Source: Vicinamibacterales bacterium (GTDB lineage: Bacteria; Acidobacteriota; Vicinamibacteria; Vicinamibacterales; UBA2999). Taken from it: a DNA stretch of 64,000 bases. Positions 21,027-31,687 of this stretch are shown piece after piece; within the stretch, counting starts at the first letter, position 1, and the number at the start of each line of letters is the position of its first letter. The position numbers were made by a program, and so were the translations under genes. The DNA lies in the NCBI GenBank assembly GCA_030680175.1, contig JAUXWO010000050.1:1-64000 (forward strand). Direction: 5' to 3'. The notes under the pieces are model-generated. The model ran no database searches. It saw nothing but the letters and a program-made list of their open reading frames with translations, and was not told the origin of the DNA.

Positions 21027-22484
21027 TCACCGCACTGCGCTCTGCAGCAGCGCATCCAGGGCCGCGCGATCGAACCACCGGCCGCCCAGGACCACGCCCT
21101 CGATATGCTGCAGATTCCGGATGTCGGCACGCGGGTCCGCCGACAGCAGAACGGCGTCCGCGAGCTTTCCCACCTCGATCGTGCCCAGCGACGCGGCGGC
21201 GCCCGAGAATTCCGCCGACACCATCGTCGCGCTCGCCAGAGCCTCCATCGGGCTCATCCCGATATCGTCCACGAAGTACCGCAGTTCATCGCGGAGGCTG
21301 AAACCCGGATACATGAGCGCCACCGCCACATCCGTACCGGGCAGGAAGCGCACGCCCGCACGGTGCATGTCCCTCAGATCCTTCAGGACACCGCCGTACG
21401 CACGCGGCAGCAGCACCCGGCGCAGCAGGGCGTCCCGGACACCACCCCGTTCGTCGATCTGTTCCCGCCAATCGTCGAGGAGGTACCCGGAGATGTACCG
21501 GCGCCTCGGGTCGAGGCGTCCCCCGGCGTCCTCCACGGCGCGCCTGGCATCGCCGGGAGGCACCAGCATCCACTCGTAGTAGTTGATCATCGTCGGGACG
21601 ATCGCCACGCCGCCTGAGGCCAACCGCGCGATGAACCTCGCGCGCTCGGCGGTGCCGAGCCTGTCGAGGGAGGGATGGATGGCATGCTCGATGCTTTGCT
21701 GGCCGGCCCGCAGCATGACGTCCGGCGGCGCCACGTCACCGTGTCCCGCCAGCGCGAGCCCCGCGCCGGCCGCAGCGCGCGCGATCGCTTCGTAAGTCTC
21801 CTGAGACGCGACTGTGCGCACCTTCACGAAGTCCACACCCAGGTGGGCCAGTGCCTCGACGGCGCGGGCAGCCTCCCCGGGATCCGACACCGGGACGCGA
21901 AAGCGATCCACCGGCTCCACCGTGCCGCGCGCCTTCATCCGACGCACGCGATCGGCGCTCTCCAGCATCGGACCGGCCGTGCGAATCCGAGGCCCCACGA
22001 GGCGTCCCGCGGCCACGTCGGCGCGCCAGCCCCGCACGAGCTCGAAGTCGCCACCCATGTCGCGGACGCTGGTGACGCCGTTGGCGACAAACAACGCCAG
22101 GGAGTCGACGCCCGACTTGGCCAGGTGCACGTGCATGTCCCACAACCCAGGCACCAGGTACCTGCCACGACCGTCGACGAGGAGCGCATCAGCTGGTGGA
22201 GGCAGGCCGGCTGCCGGTTCGACGGCCGCAAACGCGCCGTCCCTGATGATGACAGTCATCGGCCGGCCGTCCATCCGGCTGGTACCGTCGACGACGGTGA
22301 CAGCGGTGATGGCTGTCGGCGACGGCATCTGGAAGGAATGCGCGGCCGGCCGCACCGACGCAGTGTCGGCGCCAATGCTCAGGGTGCCCAGGACAAGGAG
22401 CGCGGAGAGGACCGGCCTCCCGAGGAATGCGTGCCGGCCAAGTGTCACGCCGCGCAAGGAGACGTTGGTGGCAGGCTGCTGCAT
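21027..22484 (-). CDS. Amidohydrolase family protein
   Basis: ...GRYLVPGLWDMHVHLAKSGVDSLALFVANGVTSVRDMGG...; ORF upstream of the ATG at 22484 is spurious extension. Confidence 0.88.
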   Translation of the reverse strand: MQQPATNVSLRGVTLGRHAFLGRPVLSALLVLGTLSIGADTASVRPAAHSFQMPSPTAITAVTVVDGTSRMDGRPMTVIIRDGAFAAVEPAAGLPPPADALLVDGRGRYLVPGLWDMHVHLAKSGVDSLALFVANGVTSVRDMGGDFELVRGWRADVAAGRLVGPRIRTAGPMLESADRVRRMKARGTVEPVDRFRVPVSDPGEAARAVEALAHLGVDFVKVRTVASQETYEAIARAAAGAGLALAGHGDVAPPDVMLRAGQQSIEHAIHPSLDRLGTAERARFIARLASGGVAIVPTMINYYEWMLVPPGDARRAVEDAGGRLDPRRRYISGYLLDDWREQIDERGGVRDALLRRVLLPRAYGGVLKDLRDMHRAGVRFLPGTDVAVALMYPGFSLRDELRYFVDDIGMSPMEALASATMVSAEFSGAAASLGTIEVGKLADAVLLSADPRADIRNLQHIEGVVLGGRWFDRAALDALLQSAVR

Positions 22485-22658
22485 GGCCCCCCCGGGGGTC
22501 GGTCTGTACACAGCGATACGTGCTGAGAGGTCGGACGGTTCCGGACCGGCAGCCTGGCCGCCCGTCTCCCTCTGGGCACCCCGCCTCCCCTCACGATAGG
22601 ATGGCGCCACGCCGGACCCCGGAAACGCGACGGGTTCGCATACGGATGAGGAGGACCG

Positions 22659-23531
22659 ATGTCTGTCGAGGGTGCTGACGTTTCGGTGCAACGACGCCGC
22701 GCGCTCGCGTGCATGCTCGCGGCCGCCACGGGCGCCGCCCTGCCCGCGTGCGTGACGCGCCAGCGGCCCGCCGCTGGCGACCGACTGCACAATCCCCTTC
22801 TGTGGGCCGTGGCGTGGAAGCAGACCGCCGCGGAGTATCGCGCGCTCTGCTACCAGGCCTTCAACGTCGCCACGATGCGGCTCGACCTCGCAGTCGCCCG
22901 CCGCCAGCCGGGCGACCGCCCGCTGGCCATCATCACCGACGTGGACGACACCGTCCTCCATGCCCCGAGCTACTGGGGCCATCTGGTGGACCAGGGGCTG
23001 GATTTTTTTGACGATGCGATCTGGGATGCGTGGGTGCCGCAGAACCTGGTGACGGCCGCGCCCGGGGCCAGCGCATTCCTGCACTACGCCGCGAGCCAGG
23101 GCGTGGAGGTCTTCTACGTCACGAACCGCGATCAAGGCGAGGAGACCGCCGCCTACGCCCTCGCGCACCTGCGCCTGCTCGAATTCCCGTTTGCGGACGA
23201 AGCGCACCTGACGGTCCTGCGCGAGACGTCCGACAAGACCGCGGCGCGTGAGGCGGTCGCGGCGCGGTTCGACGTCGTGCTGCTGCTCGGCGACAACCTG
23301 AACGACTTCTCGCGCGACTACTACCTCACGGACGTGGACGCGCGGCTGGCACGCGCGGACGCCGACCGCGATCTCTACGGGGCCCGCTACATCGTGCTGC
23401 CGAACCCGACGGACGGGCACTGGGTGCGCGCGATCTTCGGCGACTCGGAGCCCGCGCCCACCGACGCCAATCGGGCCACGCTCAAGGCCGCCGCCACGCG
23501 ATCGGCCTGGGACGGCCGCCCGCGCCGCTAG
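22659..23531 (+). CDS. 5'-nucleotidase, lipoprotein e(P4)/HAD class acid phosphatase
   Basis: ACVTRQ lipobox; LAIITDVDDTVLHAPSYWGHLVDQG..., YVTNRDQGE, LLLGDNLNDFS. Confidence 0.9.
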   Translation: MSVEGADVSVQRRRALACMLAAATGAALPACVTRQRPAAGDRLHNPLLWAVAWKQTAAEYRALCYQAFNVATMRLDLAVARRQPGDRPLAIITDVDDTVLHAPSYWGHLVDQGLDFFDDAIWDAWVPQNLVTAAPGASAFLHYAASQGVEVFYVTNRDQGEETAAYALAHLRLLEFPFADEAHLTVLRETSDKTAAREAVAARFDVVLLLGDNLNDFSRDYYLTDVDARLARADADRDLYGARYIVLPNPTDGHWVRAIFGDSEPAPTDANRATLKAAATRSAWDGRPRR

Positions 23532-23546
23532 CGGAGCGAGGGCGCG

Positions 23547-25019
23547 TCACTGCGGCAACCGGAACGGCGTGGGCGGCGCCGCGCCCACGCACGACGTGTC
23601 GATCCCGTCGAGCCCGCCCGTGGCCACGAGCCGCGTAATCATCCGCCCGATGCATGGGCCGCCGACGCCGTGGCCGCCGTTCGGCACGACGACGTGGACG
23701 TGATGCGTCAGGTGCGCCGCGACCGCGTCCGCGCCTTCCGGCGGCGTGACGGGATCGCGGCTGCCCGACAGCAGCAGCGTCGGGACATCGCTCACGACGG
23801 GCGTGAAGTGCGACGCCGGCAGGGACGCGTGTGGCCAGGCGCGGCAGGCGGCACGGTAGCCGTCGATCAGGTGGCCGCCCATGAACGTGCCCGCGCCCTC
23901 CCGCGCCACCTCCTCGTCGGTCGTCGCCGCGATGTCCTCGGCGCAGAGCACCGAGAAGTGATACCCGGCGTAGCCATTGGCGCCGCCCACCCAGTTCGTG
24001 CGTTCGAGGTAGTACTCGGCCAGTGGCTCGAGCGGCCCCGAGGCCGCGGCCGCGATCATCCCCGGCAGCTCCGCGCCCCTCCCGTAAAGCAGTCCGCGCA
24101 GCGCGTAGCCGAGATCCCCGATGCCGAAGCGCACGGGCACGCCGTTCACGACCACCTGTTGCGGGCCGTCGGCGAACCGCGCAATCAGCCGCGCGAGGGA
24201 CGCGTCGAGGCCGGGGTAGGCCGCTCCGCAGCCGGCGCTGGCGCGGCACTCCTCGAGTAACCGATCGAGCGCACGCTGCAGGAGGCGCGCATGGGTCACG
24301 TAGGCCCGCCCGGCCACGGGGGCGACGCCGTTCATCACGGCGGTGCGGACGGCGTCGGGATAGCGCCGCATGTAGATCTGCGCGACGCGGGTGCCATACG
24401 ACCCGCCGATCAGGTTGTACGCGGAGTACCCGAGCCACCGCCGCAGTTCCTCGAGGTCGTCCACCGTGGACACGGTCGTGTAGCGGTCGAGCCTCGCCCG
24501 CTGCGCGAGAGCGTCGCGACAGGCCGAGACATGCTCAACAGGAAAGACCGCGCCGAAGCGTGATGGCAGTCCGCCGGGGTACGGCACGTCACAGGAGAGC
24601 GCCCCGGAGCGCCCCACCCCGCGCACGTCCACCAGCAGCACATCGCGATGGCGCCGCAGATCCGGGAACGCCGCCGACAGCGGGACGGCCGCCGGCGTGA
24701 AGGCCTCGCCCGGGCCTCCGGGCAGATGTATCAACGGATCGTCGACGCGTCCGGACGGCTCGAGCGCCTCGAGCACGATGAACGCGATGTCGATGGTACG
24801 GCTGCCCATCGCCTCCGCGTCGCGATCCTCGAGGACGCGAAACACGCCACACTGCGCCCGTCCGACGAGACCGGGGGCCGCGCATGGCGCGGTCACGCCC
24901 TCACCGGCCCTGGCATCGCCGGCCAGTGCCGGAAAGCTGAGGGACTGCGCGGCGGCGGCGGCCGGCAGGGCGGCCCCGCACGTCAGCACCAGCAGGAACA
25001 GTCGACAGGCAGCACTCAT
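23547..25019 (-). CDS. Alpha/beta hydrolase with TAP-like C-terminal domain
   Basis: DPLIHLPGGPGEAF, DVRGVGRSG, LIGGSYGTRVAQIYMRRYPDAVRTAVMNGV, LLLSGSRDPVTPPEGADAVAAHL. Confidence 0.9.
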   Translation of the reverse strand: MSAACRLFLLVLTCGAALPAAAAAQSLSFPALAGDARAGEGVTAPCAAPGLVGRAQCGVFRVLEDRDAEAMGSRTIDIAFIVLEALEPSGRVDDPLIHLPGGPGEAFTPAAVPLSAAFPDLRRHRDVLLVDVRGVGRSGALSCDVPYPGGLPSRFGAVFPVEHVSACRDALAQRARLDRYTTVSTVDDLEELRRWLGYSAYNLIGGSYGTRVAQIYMRRYPDAVRTAVMNGVAPVAGRAYVTHARLLQRALDRLLEECRASAGCGAAYPGLDASLARLIARFADGPQQVVVNGVPVRFGIGDLGYALRGLLYGRGAELPGMIAAAASGPLEPLAEYYLERTNWVGGANGYAGYHFSVLCAEDIAATTDEEVAREGAGTFMGGHLIDGYRAACRAWPHASLPASHFTPVVSDVPTLLLSGSRDPVTPPEGADAVAAHLTHHVHVVVPNGGHGVGGPCIGRMITRLVATGGLDGIDTSCVGAAPPTPFRLPQ

Positions 25020-25262
25020 CACGAAGTTCTCCCCTCCAGGCGCGGCCGGTCGTGGCCGCGCCTCGCAGGCGATGTGGCAATCCCGGTGCCACTCGGCCAG
25101 ACCACCCCCTTGTGACTCGTCACGCCCCGCTGCCATTCGTCACCAATTGGCGGAGGGCGGCTCCATCGAATCGGATCGCGATCCAATCGGGACGTGTATC
25201 ACGACAGGAGGGGTTCGAGGCTACACTCTCCGTTCGGTCCACATCGAGGGAGGAGCCCCCCC

Positions 25263-27116
25263 GTGATTGCCCAGCGTCCGCGTGTCCGTGTGCCCGCCTC
25301 CCTTCGGCTGCCCCCCCTGTGGGCCCTCGCCTTCGTGACGGTCCTGCTGGCCGGCTGCGGTGCGCCAGTCGATCCCGTGGAGGCTCCCCTGGAGGCCCCG
25401 CCGGAGCTGCCGTCCGGCTGGACCGACAAGACGACGCAGTACGCCGAGCGCGACATGGTGGCCGCCGCCAATCCGCTTGCCGTGGATGCCGGCGTCGCGA
25501 TCCTTGCGCAAGGCGGCAGCGCCGTGGATGCGGCGATCGCCGTGCAGATGATGCTGACGCTCGTCGAGCCGCAGTCCTCGGGCATCGGTGGCGGCGCGTT
25601 CCTGCTGCACTTCGACCCGGCCGCCAGCCGGCTCATCGCCTACGACGGCCGCGAGACGGCGCCGGCCGCCGCCACCCCTGACATGTTCCTCGGCCCGGAT
25701 GGCCGTCCGCTGCCGTTCACGCAGGCCGTCGATGGGGGCCTCTCCGTCGGGACGCCCGGCGTCATCCGGCTGCTCGAACACGTCCACCGCGAGCACGGCG
25801 TGCTGCCGTGGGCCGCGCTCTTCGCGCCGGCGATCGCGCTCGCGGAGGAAGGCTTTCCCGTCTCCGCGCGCCTCCACACGATGATCGCCGGCACGGCCGG
25901 GCGCCTGTGCGCGCAGCCGGCCGCCCGCGCCTACTTCCTCAAGCCGGACACGTGCGAGGCGCTCGACGAGGGCACCCTGCTGCGCAACCCCGAGCTCGCG
26001 GCCACGTTCCAGGCCATCGCCGATGGCGGATCGGCCGCGTTCTACACCGGCGCGATCGCCCAGGCGATCGTCGACGCCGTGCGCACGCATCCACGCAACC
26101 CCGGCCGGCTCTCGATGGCCGACCTCGCCGCGTACACGCCCGTCGTGCGCGAGCCGCTCTGCGGGACCTACCGCACGTTCCGGCTCTGCGGCATGCCGCC
26201 ACCCAGTTCCGGCACCATCGCCGTGCTGCAGACCCTCGGGATGCTCGAGCCGTTCGATGTGGCGGCGCTGGCGCCGGACTCCGCCGACGCCGTGCACCTC
26301 ATCTCCGAGGCGTACCGCCTCGCGTACGCCGACCGCGCCGTCTACGTGGGTGACGACGCGTTCGTGGACGTCCCGGTGGCGGGACTTCTCGACGGCGGCT
26401 ACCTGAAGTCGCGCGCCGCGCTCATCCGGATGGACCGCAGCCTCGGCGCCCCCGAGGCGGGGACACCGCCGGGCGCGGTGGCCGGCGGGCGCGACCAGTC
26501 ACTCGGCCTGCCCTCCACCAGTCACATCTCGATCGTCGACCGCGAGGGCCGCATGGTGAACATGACCACGACGATCGAGAACGGCTTCGGCAGCCTGCAG
26601 CTGGTGCGGGGGTTCCTGCTGAACAACGAACTCACCGACTTCTCGCTCGTGCCCACCGATGCCGCGGGCCGGCCCGTCGCCAACCGCGTCGAACCCCGCA
26701 AGCGCCCGCGCAGCTCCATGGCGCCCACCGTCGTCTTCAACGCGCGCGGCGAGGTGGAGGCGATCGTCGGGTCGCCCGGAGGGAGCGCCATCATCCAGTA
26801 CGTGACGAAGACGCTCGTCGGCCTGATCGACTGGCAGCTCGACATCCAGCAGGCCATCGACCTGCCGAACTTCGGGGCCCAGACGTCGGCCACCACGACG
26901 CTCGAGCGCGGGACGCGCCTGGCCGCCCTGCAGGCGGAACTCGAGGCCCGCGGGCACACCGTGACCGTGGACGACATCAACAGCGGGCTGCAGGGGATTG
27001 TGCTGAATGGCACACAGGCGCCGGGGGGCCCCGGCGCGTTTGCCCGGGCGCCGGGCCGTGGCCGCTGGGCTGGCGGCGCCGATCCCCGCCGCGAGGGGAC
27101 TGCGCGGGGACATTGA
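25263..27116 (+). CDS. ggt: Gamma-glutamyltransferase (lipoprotein)
   Basis: GTG start; LLAGCG lipobox; HISIVDREGRMVNMTTTIENGFGS, RPRSSMAPTVVF, SPGGSAIIQYV. Confidence 0.93.
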   Translation: MIAQRPRVRVPASLRLPPLWALAFVTVLLAGCGAPVDPVEAPLEAPPELPSGWTDKTTQYAERDMVAAANPLAVDAGVAILAQGGSAVDAAIAVQMMLTLVEPQSSGIGGGAFLLHFDPAASRLIAYDGRETAPAAATPDMFLGPDGRPLPFTQAVDGGLSVGTPGVIRLLEHVHREHGVLPWAALFAPAIALAEEGFPVSARLHTMIAGTAGRLCAQPAARAYFLKPDTCEALDEGTLLRNPELAATFQAIADGGSAAFYTGAIAQAIVDAVRTHPRNPGRLSMADLAAYTPVVREPLCGTYRTFRLCGMPPPSSGTIAVLQTLGMLEPFDVAALAPDSADAVHLISEAYRLAYADRAVYVGDDAFVDVPVAGLLDGGYLKSRAALIRMDRSLGAPEAGTPPGAVAGGRDQSLGLPSTSHISIVDREGRMVNMTTTIENGFGSLQLVRGFLLNNELTDFSLVPTDAAGRPVANRVEPRKRPRSSMAPTVVFNARGEVEAIVGSPGGSAIIQYVTKTLVGLIDWQLDIQQAIDLPNFGAQTSATTTLERGTRLAALQAELEARGHTVTVDDINSGLQGIVLNGTQAPGGPGAFARAPGRGRWAGGADPRREGTARGH

Positions 27117-27156
27117 TATAGGATGGGGGGTGACCCGGTCGGAATCGGTACCCTTG

Positions 27157-27807
27157 ATGATTCGATGGTTTCGCACGCAGACGGTGGCGCTGCTCACCGC
27201 ACTCAGCCGCCGGACGTCCGTGCGGGCGGTCGCCACGGCCAAGCTGCCGACGGAGTACGGCGAGTTCGAGATCCACGTCTTCGAGCACGCCTTTGGCGCC
27301 GAGACGCACGTGGCGCTCGTCCATGGCGCCCTCGGTGACGGCGAGAACGTCATCACGCGTGTCCACTCGTCCTGCCTGACCGGCGATATCTTCCACTCGG
27401 CGCGCTGTGACTGCGGCGCCCAGCTCGACGCGGCGCTCCGCCGCATCAGCGAGGACGGGCGCGGCATTCTGCTGTACCTGCACCAGGAGGGCCGCGGCAT
27501 CGGGCTCGCGAACAAGATCCGCGCGTATGCGCTGCAGGATGGCGGCTGCGACACCGTCGAGGCCAACGAGCGCCTCGGCTTCCCCGCCGACCTGCGCGAC
27601 TACCGCGTCGCGGTGCAGATGCTGCTGGCGCTCGGCGTGTCGTCGATCCGCCTGCTCAGCAACAACCCGAAGAAGCTGAGCGGCGTCACCGGCGAGGGCC
27701 TGTCAGTGAGCGAGCGCCTGCCGATCGAGATCCTGGCCACCGACGGCACGCGGCGCTATCTCACGACGAAGAAGGACAAGCTGGGCCACCTGCTGTCCTC
27801 GGTGTAG
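27157..27807 (+). CDS. ribA: GTP cyclohydrolase II
   Basis: RVHSSCLTGDIFHSARCDCGAQL, GRGILLYLHQEGRGIGLANKIRAYALQD, LSNNPKK. Confidence 0.95.
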   Translation: MIRWFRTQTVALLTALSRRTSVRAVATAKLPTEYGEFEIHVFEHAFGAETHVALVHGALGDGENVITRVHSSCLTGDIFHSARCDCGAQLDAALRRISEDGRGILLYLHQEGRGIGLANKIRAYALQDGGCDTVEANERLGFPADLRDYRVAVQMLLALGVSSIRLLSNNPKKLSGVTGEGLSVSERLPIEILATDGTRRYLTTKKDKLGHLLSSV

Positions 27808-27812
27808 CCGGG

Positions 27813-29456
27813 ATGACGGCGTCCCCCGCGCCCGCCCCTCCGCCCGGCCGCGCCGGGTGGCGCCTCTGGCCGCAGGCTCTCGCGGCCCTCCTCCTCCTGA
27901 ACGCGTCGCTCACCTTCACCAATGTCTGGCCCACGCCGAAGGTGCGCTGGTCCTGGGCGATCTCGCTGGAACTGGCGCTGGTCGTGCTCGCCATCACCCT
28001 CGCGCCACACGCCGCGCGGCGCCTCGCGCGCCGCGTGCTGCCCGCGCTGTGGCTCGTGCTGGCGTTCGGCCGCTACCTCGCGGTGACGGGCCCGGGACTC
28101 TACGGCCGCGAGTTCAACATCTACTGGGACGGCGAGCACCTCGGCAACGTGACGGCGATGCTGGCGCGCGCCGTCCCGCCCTGGCTGCTCGCCGCCGGAG
28201 GCCTCGCGACGCTGCTGCTGCTGGCCGGCGCCTGGCTCGTCGCGCGCACGGCCCTCATGTGGATGGCCTCGGCGGCCTCCGCGCGCGAGGTGCGCCCGGT
28301 GCTCGCCACGCTGGCCGCCATTGTGGTGACGGCGTTTGCCGTCCAGGCGGCGCCCACACGGCCGGAGGCCACGCTGCGATTCGCCGAGCCGGTCACGCCC
28401 GCCTATGCCCGCCAGGTGCGCAATGTCCTCGCCCTCGCCGGGCCAGGGCCCGTGCTCGGCGCGACCCCGGAGGCGCTCGACCTCCCCCTCGATGGCCTCG
28501 GCGGCGCGGACGTGCTCGTCGTATTCGTGGAGTCGTATGGCGCCATCACCTACGACGACCCGCGGTTCGCCGGGTCGCTCGCCGCGAGCCGCGGCGATCT
28601 CGCGGTCGCCGCAGAGGAGACGGGCCGCCACGTCCTGTCCGCGTTCGTCGCCCCACCGACGTTCGGCGCCTCCTCGTGGCTCTCGCATCTGAGCTTCCTG
28701 ACCGGGGTCAATGTCCGCGATCAGTACGCCTACACCGCCCTGATGGCGTCAGACCGCGACACCTTGCCCCGGGCGTTCCGGCGTCGCGGCTACCGCAGCG
28801 TGGCGCTGATGCCCGGCATGCGGCAGCTCTGGCCCGAGGGGGCGTTCTACGGCTTCGATGCAATCTACGGTCGCGCGGCCCTGGACTACCAGGGGCCGCA
28901 GTTCGGGTGGTGGAGCATCCCCGATCAGTACGCCCTCGCGAAGCTCGACGCGCTCGAGCGGCTGCGCGCGGACCGCGCACCGGTATTCGCCTTCTTCCCG
29001 ACGAGCACGACCCACGCGCCCTTCGGCCCGGTGCCGCCCTATCAGCCGGACTGGCCACGGATCCTCACCGCCGAGCCCTTCGACGCCGGCGAGGCGGCCG
29101 CCCGTCTGGCCGCGTGGCCCGACCTCACCAACCTCGCGCCGAGCTATCTGCAGGCGACCGCCTACGAGTTCGTCACCTTCGCGGGCTACCTGCGACAGCA
29201 CGCCGCCGACGATCTCGTGATGATCCTGATCGGCGACCACCAGCCGCCCGCCGCCGTGAGCGGGCCCGATGCGCCCTGGGAGGTCCCCATCCACGTGATT
29301 GCACGGCAGCCCGCGATCGTGGACCATCTGCTCGCGCACGGGTTCCGCCGCGGGATGACGCCCGAACGGCCGGCCATCGGCGCGCTCCACGCCCTCGTGC
29401 CCACCCTGATGGGCGCGTTCAGCACGCCGGCTACCGCCGCTCCCGCTGCACGCTGA
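27813..29456 (+). CDS. Membrane-anchored sulfatase / phosphoglycerol transferase-like protein
   Basis: N-terminal TMs; VLVVFVESYGAITYDDP, GASSWLSHLSFLTG, FAFFPTSTTHAPFGPVPPYQ, MILIGDHQPPA. Confidence 0.8.
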   Translation: MTASPAPAPPPGRAGWRLWPQALAALLLLNASLTFTNVWPTPKVRWSWAISLELALVVLAITLAPHAARRLARRVLPALWLVLAFGRYLAVTGPGLYGREFNIYWDGEHLGNVTAMLARAVPPWLLAAGGLATLLLLAGAWLVARTALMWMASAASAREVRPVLATLAAIVVTAFAVQAAPTRPEATLRFAEPVTPAYARQVRNVLALAGPGPVLGATPEALDLPLDGLGGADVLVVFVESYGAITYDDPRFAGSLAASRGDLAVAAEETGRHVLSAFVAPPTFGASSWLSHLSFLTGVNVRDQYAYTALMASDRDTLPRAFRRRGYRSVALMPGMRQLWPEGAFYGFDAIYGRAALDYQGPQFGWWSIPDQYALAKLDALERLRADRAPVFAFFPTSTTHAPFGPVPPYQPDWPRILTAEPFDAGEAAARLAAWPDLTNLAPSYLQATAYEFVTFAGYLRQHAADDLVMILIGDHQPPAAVSGPDAPWEVPIHVIARQPAIVDHLLAHGFRRGMTPERPAIGALHALVPTLMGAFSTPATAAPAAR

Positions 29457-29889
29457 ACGGCAGCCGGCCCTGATGCAGGGCGAGTGCGCACAGCCCGCCG
29501 AGCACCGGCAGGCCATACGGATTCGTCAGGTACGCGTACTTGAAGATCAGGTCGCTCGCGAAGTGGAAGTTCAGCACCATCACGAACATCACGGCCGCGG
29601 CAACGCGCACCTGCACGCCCAGGATCAGCGCGACGCCGATCGTCAGCTCGCCGATCGTCACCAGCCGCGCGAACACCGGCGCGCCGGGGATGGCCAGCGT
29701 CTCGAGATACCAGCGGACCATCGGCGGGGCCGCATCACGCCACTGCCCGAGCAGCGCCGTGAGCGGGGCGCTGTCGGTGATCCATCCGATCTTCCCGATC
29801 CCCATGAAGAGCACGAACACCCCGAGCGCGATCGACAACACGCGCATGCCCGCGCCCGCACTGCCCGTTCCGATCGTCCTGAACGCCAT
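29431..29889 (-). CDS. DoxX-family-like membrane protein
   Basis: VLSIALGVFVLFMGIGKIGWI...ARLVTIGELTIGVALILGVQVRVAAAVMFVMVLNFHFAS. Confidence 0.75.
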   Translation of the reverse strand: MAFRTIGTGSAGAGMRVLSIALGVFVLFMGIGKIGWITDSAPLTALLGQWRDAAPPMVRWYLETLAIPGAPVFARLVTIGELTIGVALILGVQVRVAAAVMFVMVLNFHFASDLIFKYAYLTNPYGLPVLGGLCALALHQGRLPFSVQRERR

Positions 29890-30608
29890 CACCCCTCCAC
29901 GCCACGCCGGCCGTAGAGCCAGCGGATGTCCACCGAGAACGACCACGCGAGCGCGCCGAGCACGAGGGCCGCGGCGGCGCCGCTGAACGGCACCGGCACG
30001 ATCGGGGCGAGCGCCACGACCAGCCCGACGATGAACGCGACGGCGACGGCCTTGCCGCGCAGGCTCGACCCGAGGGGGGCGGCCATCCACGGCCACCACC
30101 AGCCGGCCGCCACGAACCCATAGCGCATCACGCCGCCGGCCAGCACCCAGCCGCCGGCCTTGTCGTGCTGCCACACCAGCACCGTGAGCACGAGGATCAG
30201 GAACGCATCCGTCTCCATGTCGTAGGACGCGCCGAAGACGCTGGTGGTCCGGTCGCGACGCGCAAGCCAGCCATCCACGCCGTCGAACCCGACGATGACG
30301 GCCGTGACGGCGAGCGCCGCCCACGCCGCGTGCACCGTGGCCGGTTCGCCAACGAGCCCCGCGATGAGCGCCACGCCCATCACGCGGATCGTGGTGACGG
30401 CATTGGCGGCGCCGAGGACGCGATGCGGGTGCCACCGGGCGATCGCGGCACAGGCCACGGCCATCATGCCGGCGAAGACCGCGGCGGTCTTCCACGCATA
30501 CCACTGGCCAGCGCCGATCAGCGGCCCGGCAAGGGCCGCCACGGCGGCGATGCCGCCCCCGCCGAGGACGGCCATCGAAACGAGCGTCGCGAGCGGCGAG
30601 GAACGCAC
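29889..30608 (-). CDS. CDP-alcohol phosphatidyltransferase family protein
   Basis: GFDGVDGWLARRDRTTSVFGASYDMETD fits the CDP-AP motif. Confidence 0.88.
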   Translation of the reverse strand: MRSSPLATLVSMAVLGGGGIAAVAALAGPLIGAGQWYAWKTAAVFAGMMAVACAAIARWHPHRVLGAANAVTTIRVMGVALIAGLVGEPATVHAAWAALAVTAVIVGFDGVDGWLARRDRTTSVFGASYDMETDAFLILVLTVLVWQHDKAGGWVLAGGVMRYGFVAAGWWWPWMAAPLGSSLRGKAVAVAFIVGLVVALAPIVPVPFSGAAAALVLGALAWSFSVDIRWLYGRRGVEG

Positions 30609-30626
30609 GACGACCAGCGTACTGGA

Positions 30627-30661
30627 AACTTTGAACTTTGAAGTTTGAACTTTGAACTCCA
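30627..30661. repeat. Heptameric array AACTTTG (5 units) filling a divergent promoter gap
   Basis: AACTTTG AACTTTG AAGTTTG AACTTTG AACTCCA. Confidence 0.85.
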
Positions 30662-30673
30662 GAATGGAGCTTC

Positions 30674-31687
30674 ATGCCTGACGCCGCCGAGGCCTTCTGG
30701 ATCACCAGCCCTGGTCGTGGGGAGCTGCGCCGCGTGCCGCTGCCCCGGCCCGGCGCGGACGAGGTGGTCGTGCGCGCGCTGTACAGCGGGGTCAGCCGGG
30801 GCACGGAGGCGACCGTGTTCCTCGGGCGGGTGCCGCCGGGCGAGTGGGATCGGATGCGTGCCCCGTTCCAGGAGGGCGACTTCCCCGGGCCGGTGAAGTA
30901 CGGCTACGCGAACGTCGGCCTCGTCGAGCACGGGCCACCGGCGCTCGTCGGGCGTACCGTCTTCGCGCTCTATCCCCACCAGACGCGCTACATCGTCCCG
31001 GCGTCGGCGGTGCATGTGCTGCCGGATGACGTGCCCGCGGCACGTGCCATTCTCGCGGCGAACCTCGAGACCGCCGTCAACGGGATCTGGGACGCCGAGG
31101 CCTGCGCCGGCGACCGCATCACCGTGATCGGCGCGGGCGTGGTGGGATGCCTCGTCGCGTGGCTGGCCGGACGCCTCCCGGGATCCGATGTCGAACTCGT
31201 CGATCACAACCCCGCGCGAGAACCGATCGCACGAGCGCTCGGCGTCGGCTTCGCGTCACCGGAAACGGCGCGCGGGCACGCGGATCTCGTCATCCACGCG
31301 AGCGGCGCGCCCGAGGGCCTCGCGCGCGCCCTCGACCTCGCGGCCTTCGAGGCGACCATCCTCGAGATGAGCTGGTACGGCGACCGGGTGGTCCCGCTGC
31401 CGCTCGGCGGGGCGTTCCACTCGCAGCGGCTGACGATCCGGGCCTCTCAGGTCGGCCACGTCGCGCCATCGCACCGCGCGGGCTGGGACCACCGCCGCCG
31501 TCTCGCGCTGGCGCTGTCGCTCGCCAGCGACCCCGCCCTCGACATCCTCATCACCGGCGAGAGCCCCTTCGAGACGCTGCCCTCGGTGATGGCGCACCTC
31601 GCGGGGGCGCCGCCCGACACGCTCTGCCACCGGATTCGCTATCCGGACCCGCACGCCGACAGCCGGCAGCTGAGAGCCGAGAGCTGA
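30674..31687 (+). CDS. Zinc-type alcohol dehydrogenase-like protein
   Basis: [40 protein letters not shown]...[22 protein letters not shown]. Confidence 0.85.
   Translation: MPDAAEAFWITSPGRGELRRVPLPRPGADEVVVRALYSGVSRGTEATVFLGRVPPGEWDRMRAPFQEGDFPGPVKYGYANVGLVEHGPPALVGRTVFALYPHQTRYIVPASAVHVLPDDVPAARAILAANLETAVNGIWDAEACAGDRITVIGAGVVGCLVAWLAGRLPGSDVELVDHNPAREPIARALGVGFASPETARGHADLVIHASGAPEGLARALDLAAFEATILEMSWYGDRVVPLPLGGAFHSQRLTIRASQVGHVAPSHRAGWDHRRRLALALSLASDPALDILITGESPFETLPSVMAHLAGAPPDTLCHRIRYPDPHADSRQLRAES

Noticed and set aside
27117-27156. FMN riboswitch upstream of ribA
   Set aside because: The short leader lacks the RFN-element conserved blocks.
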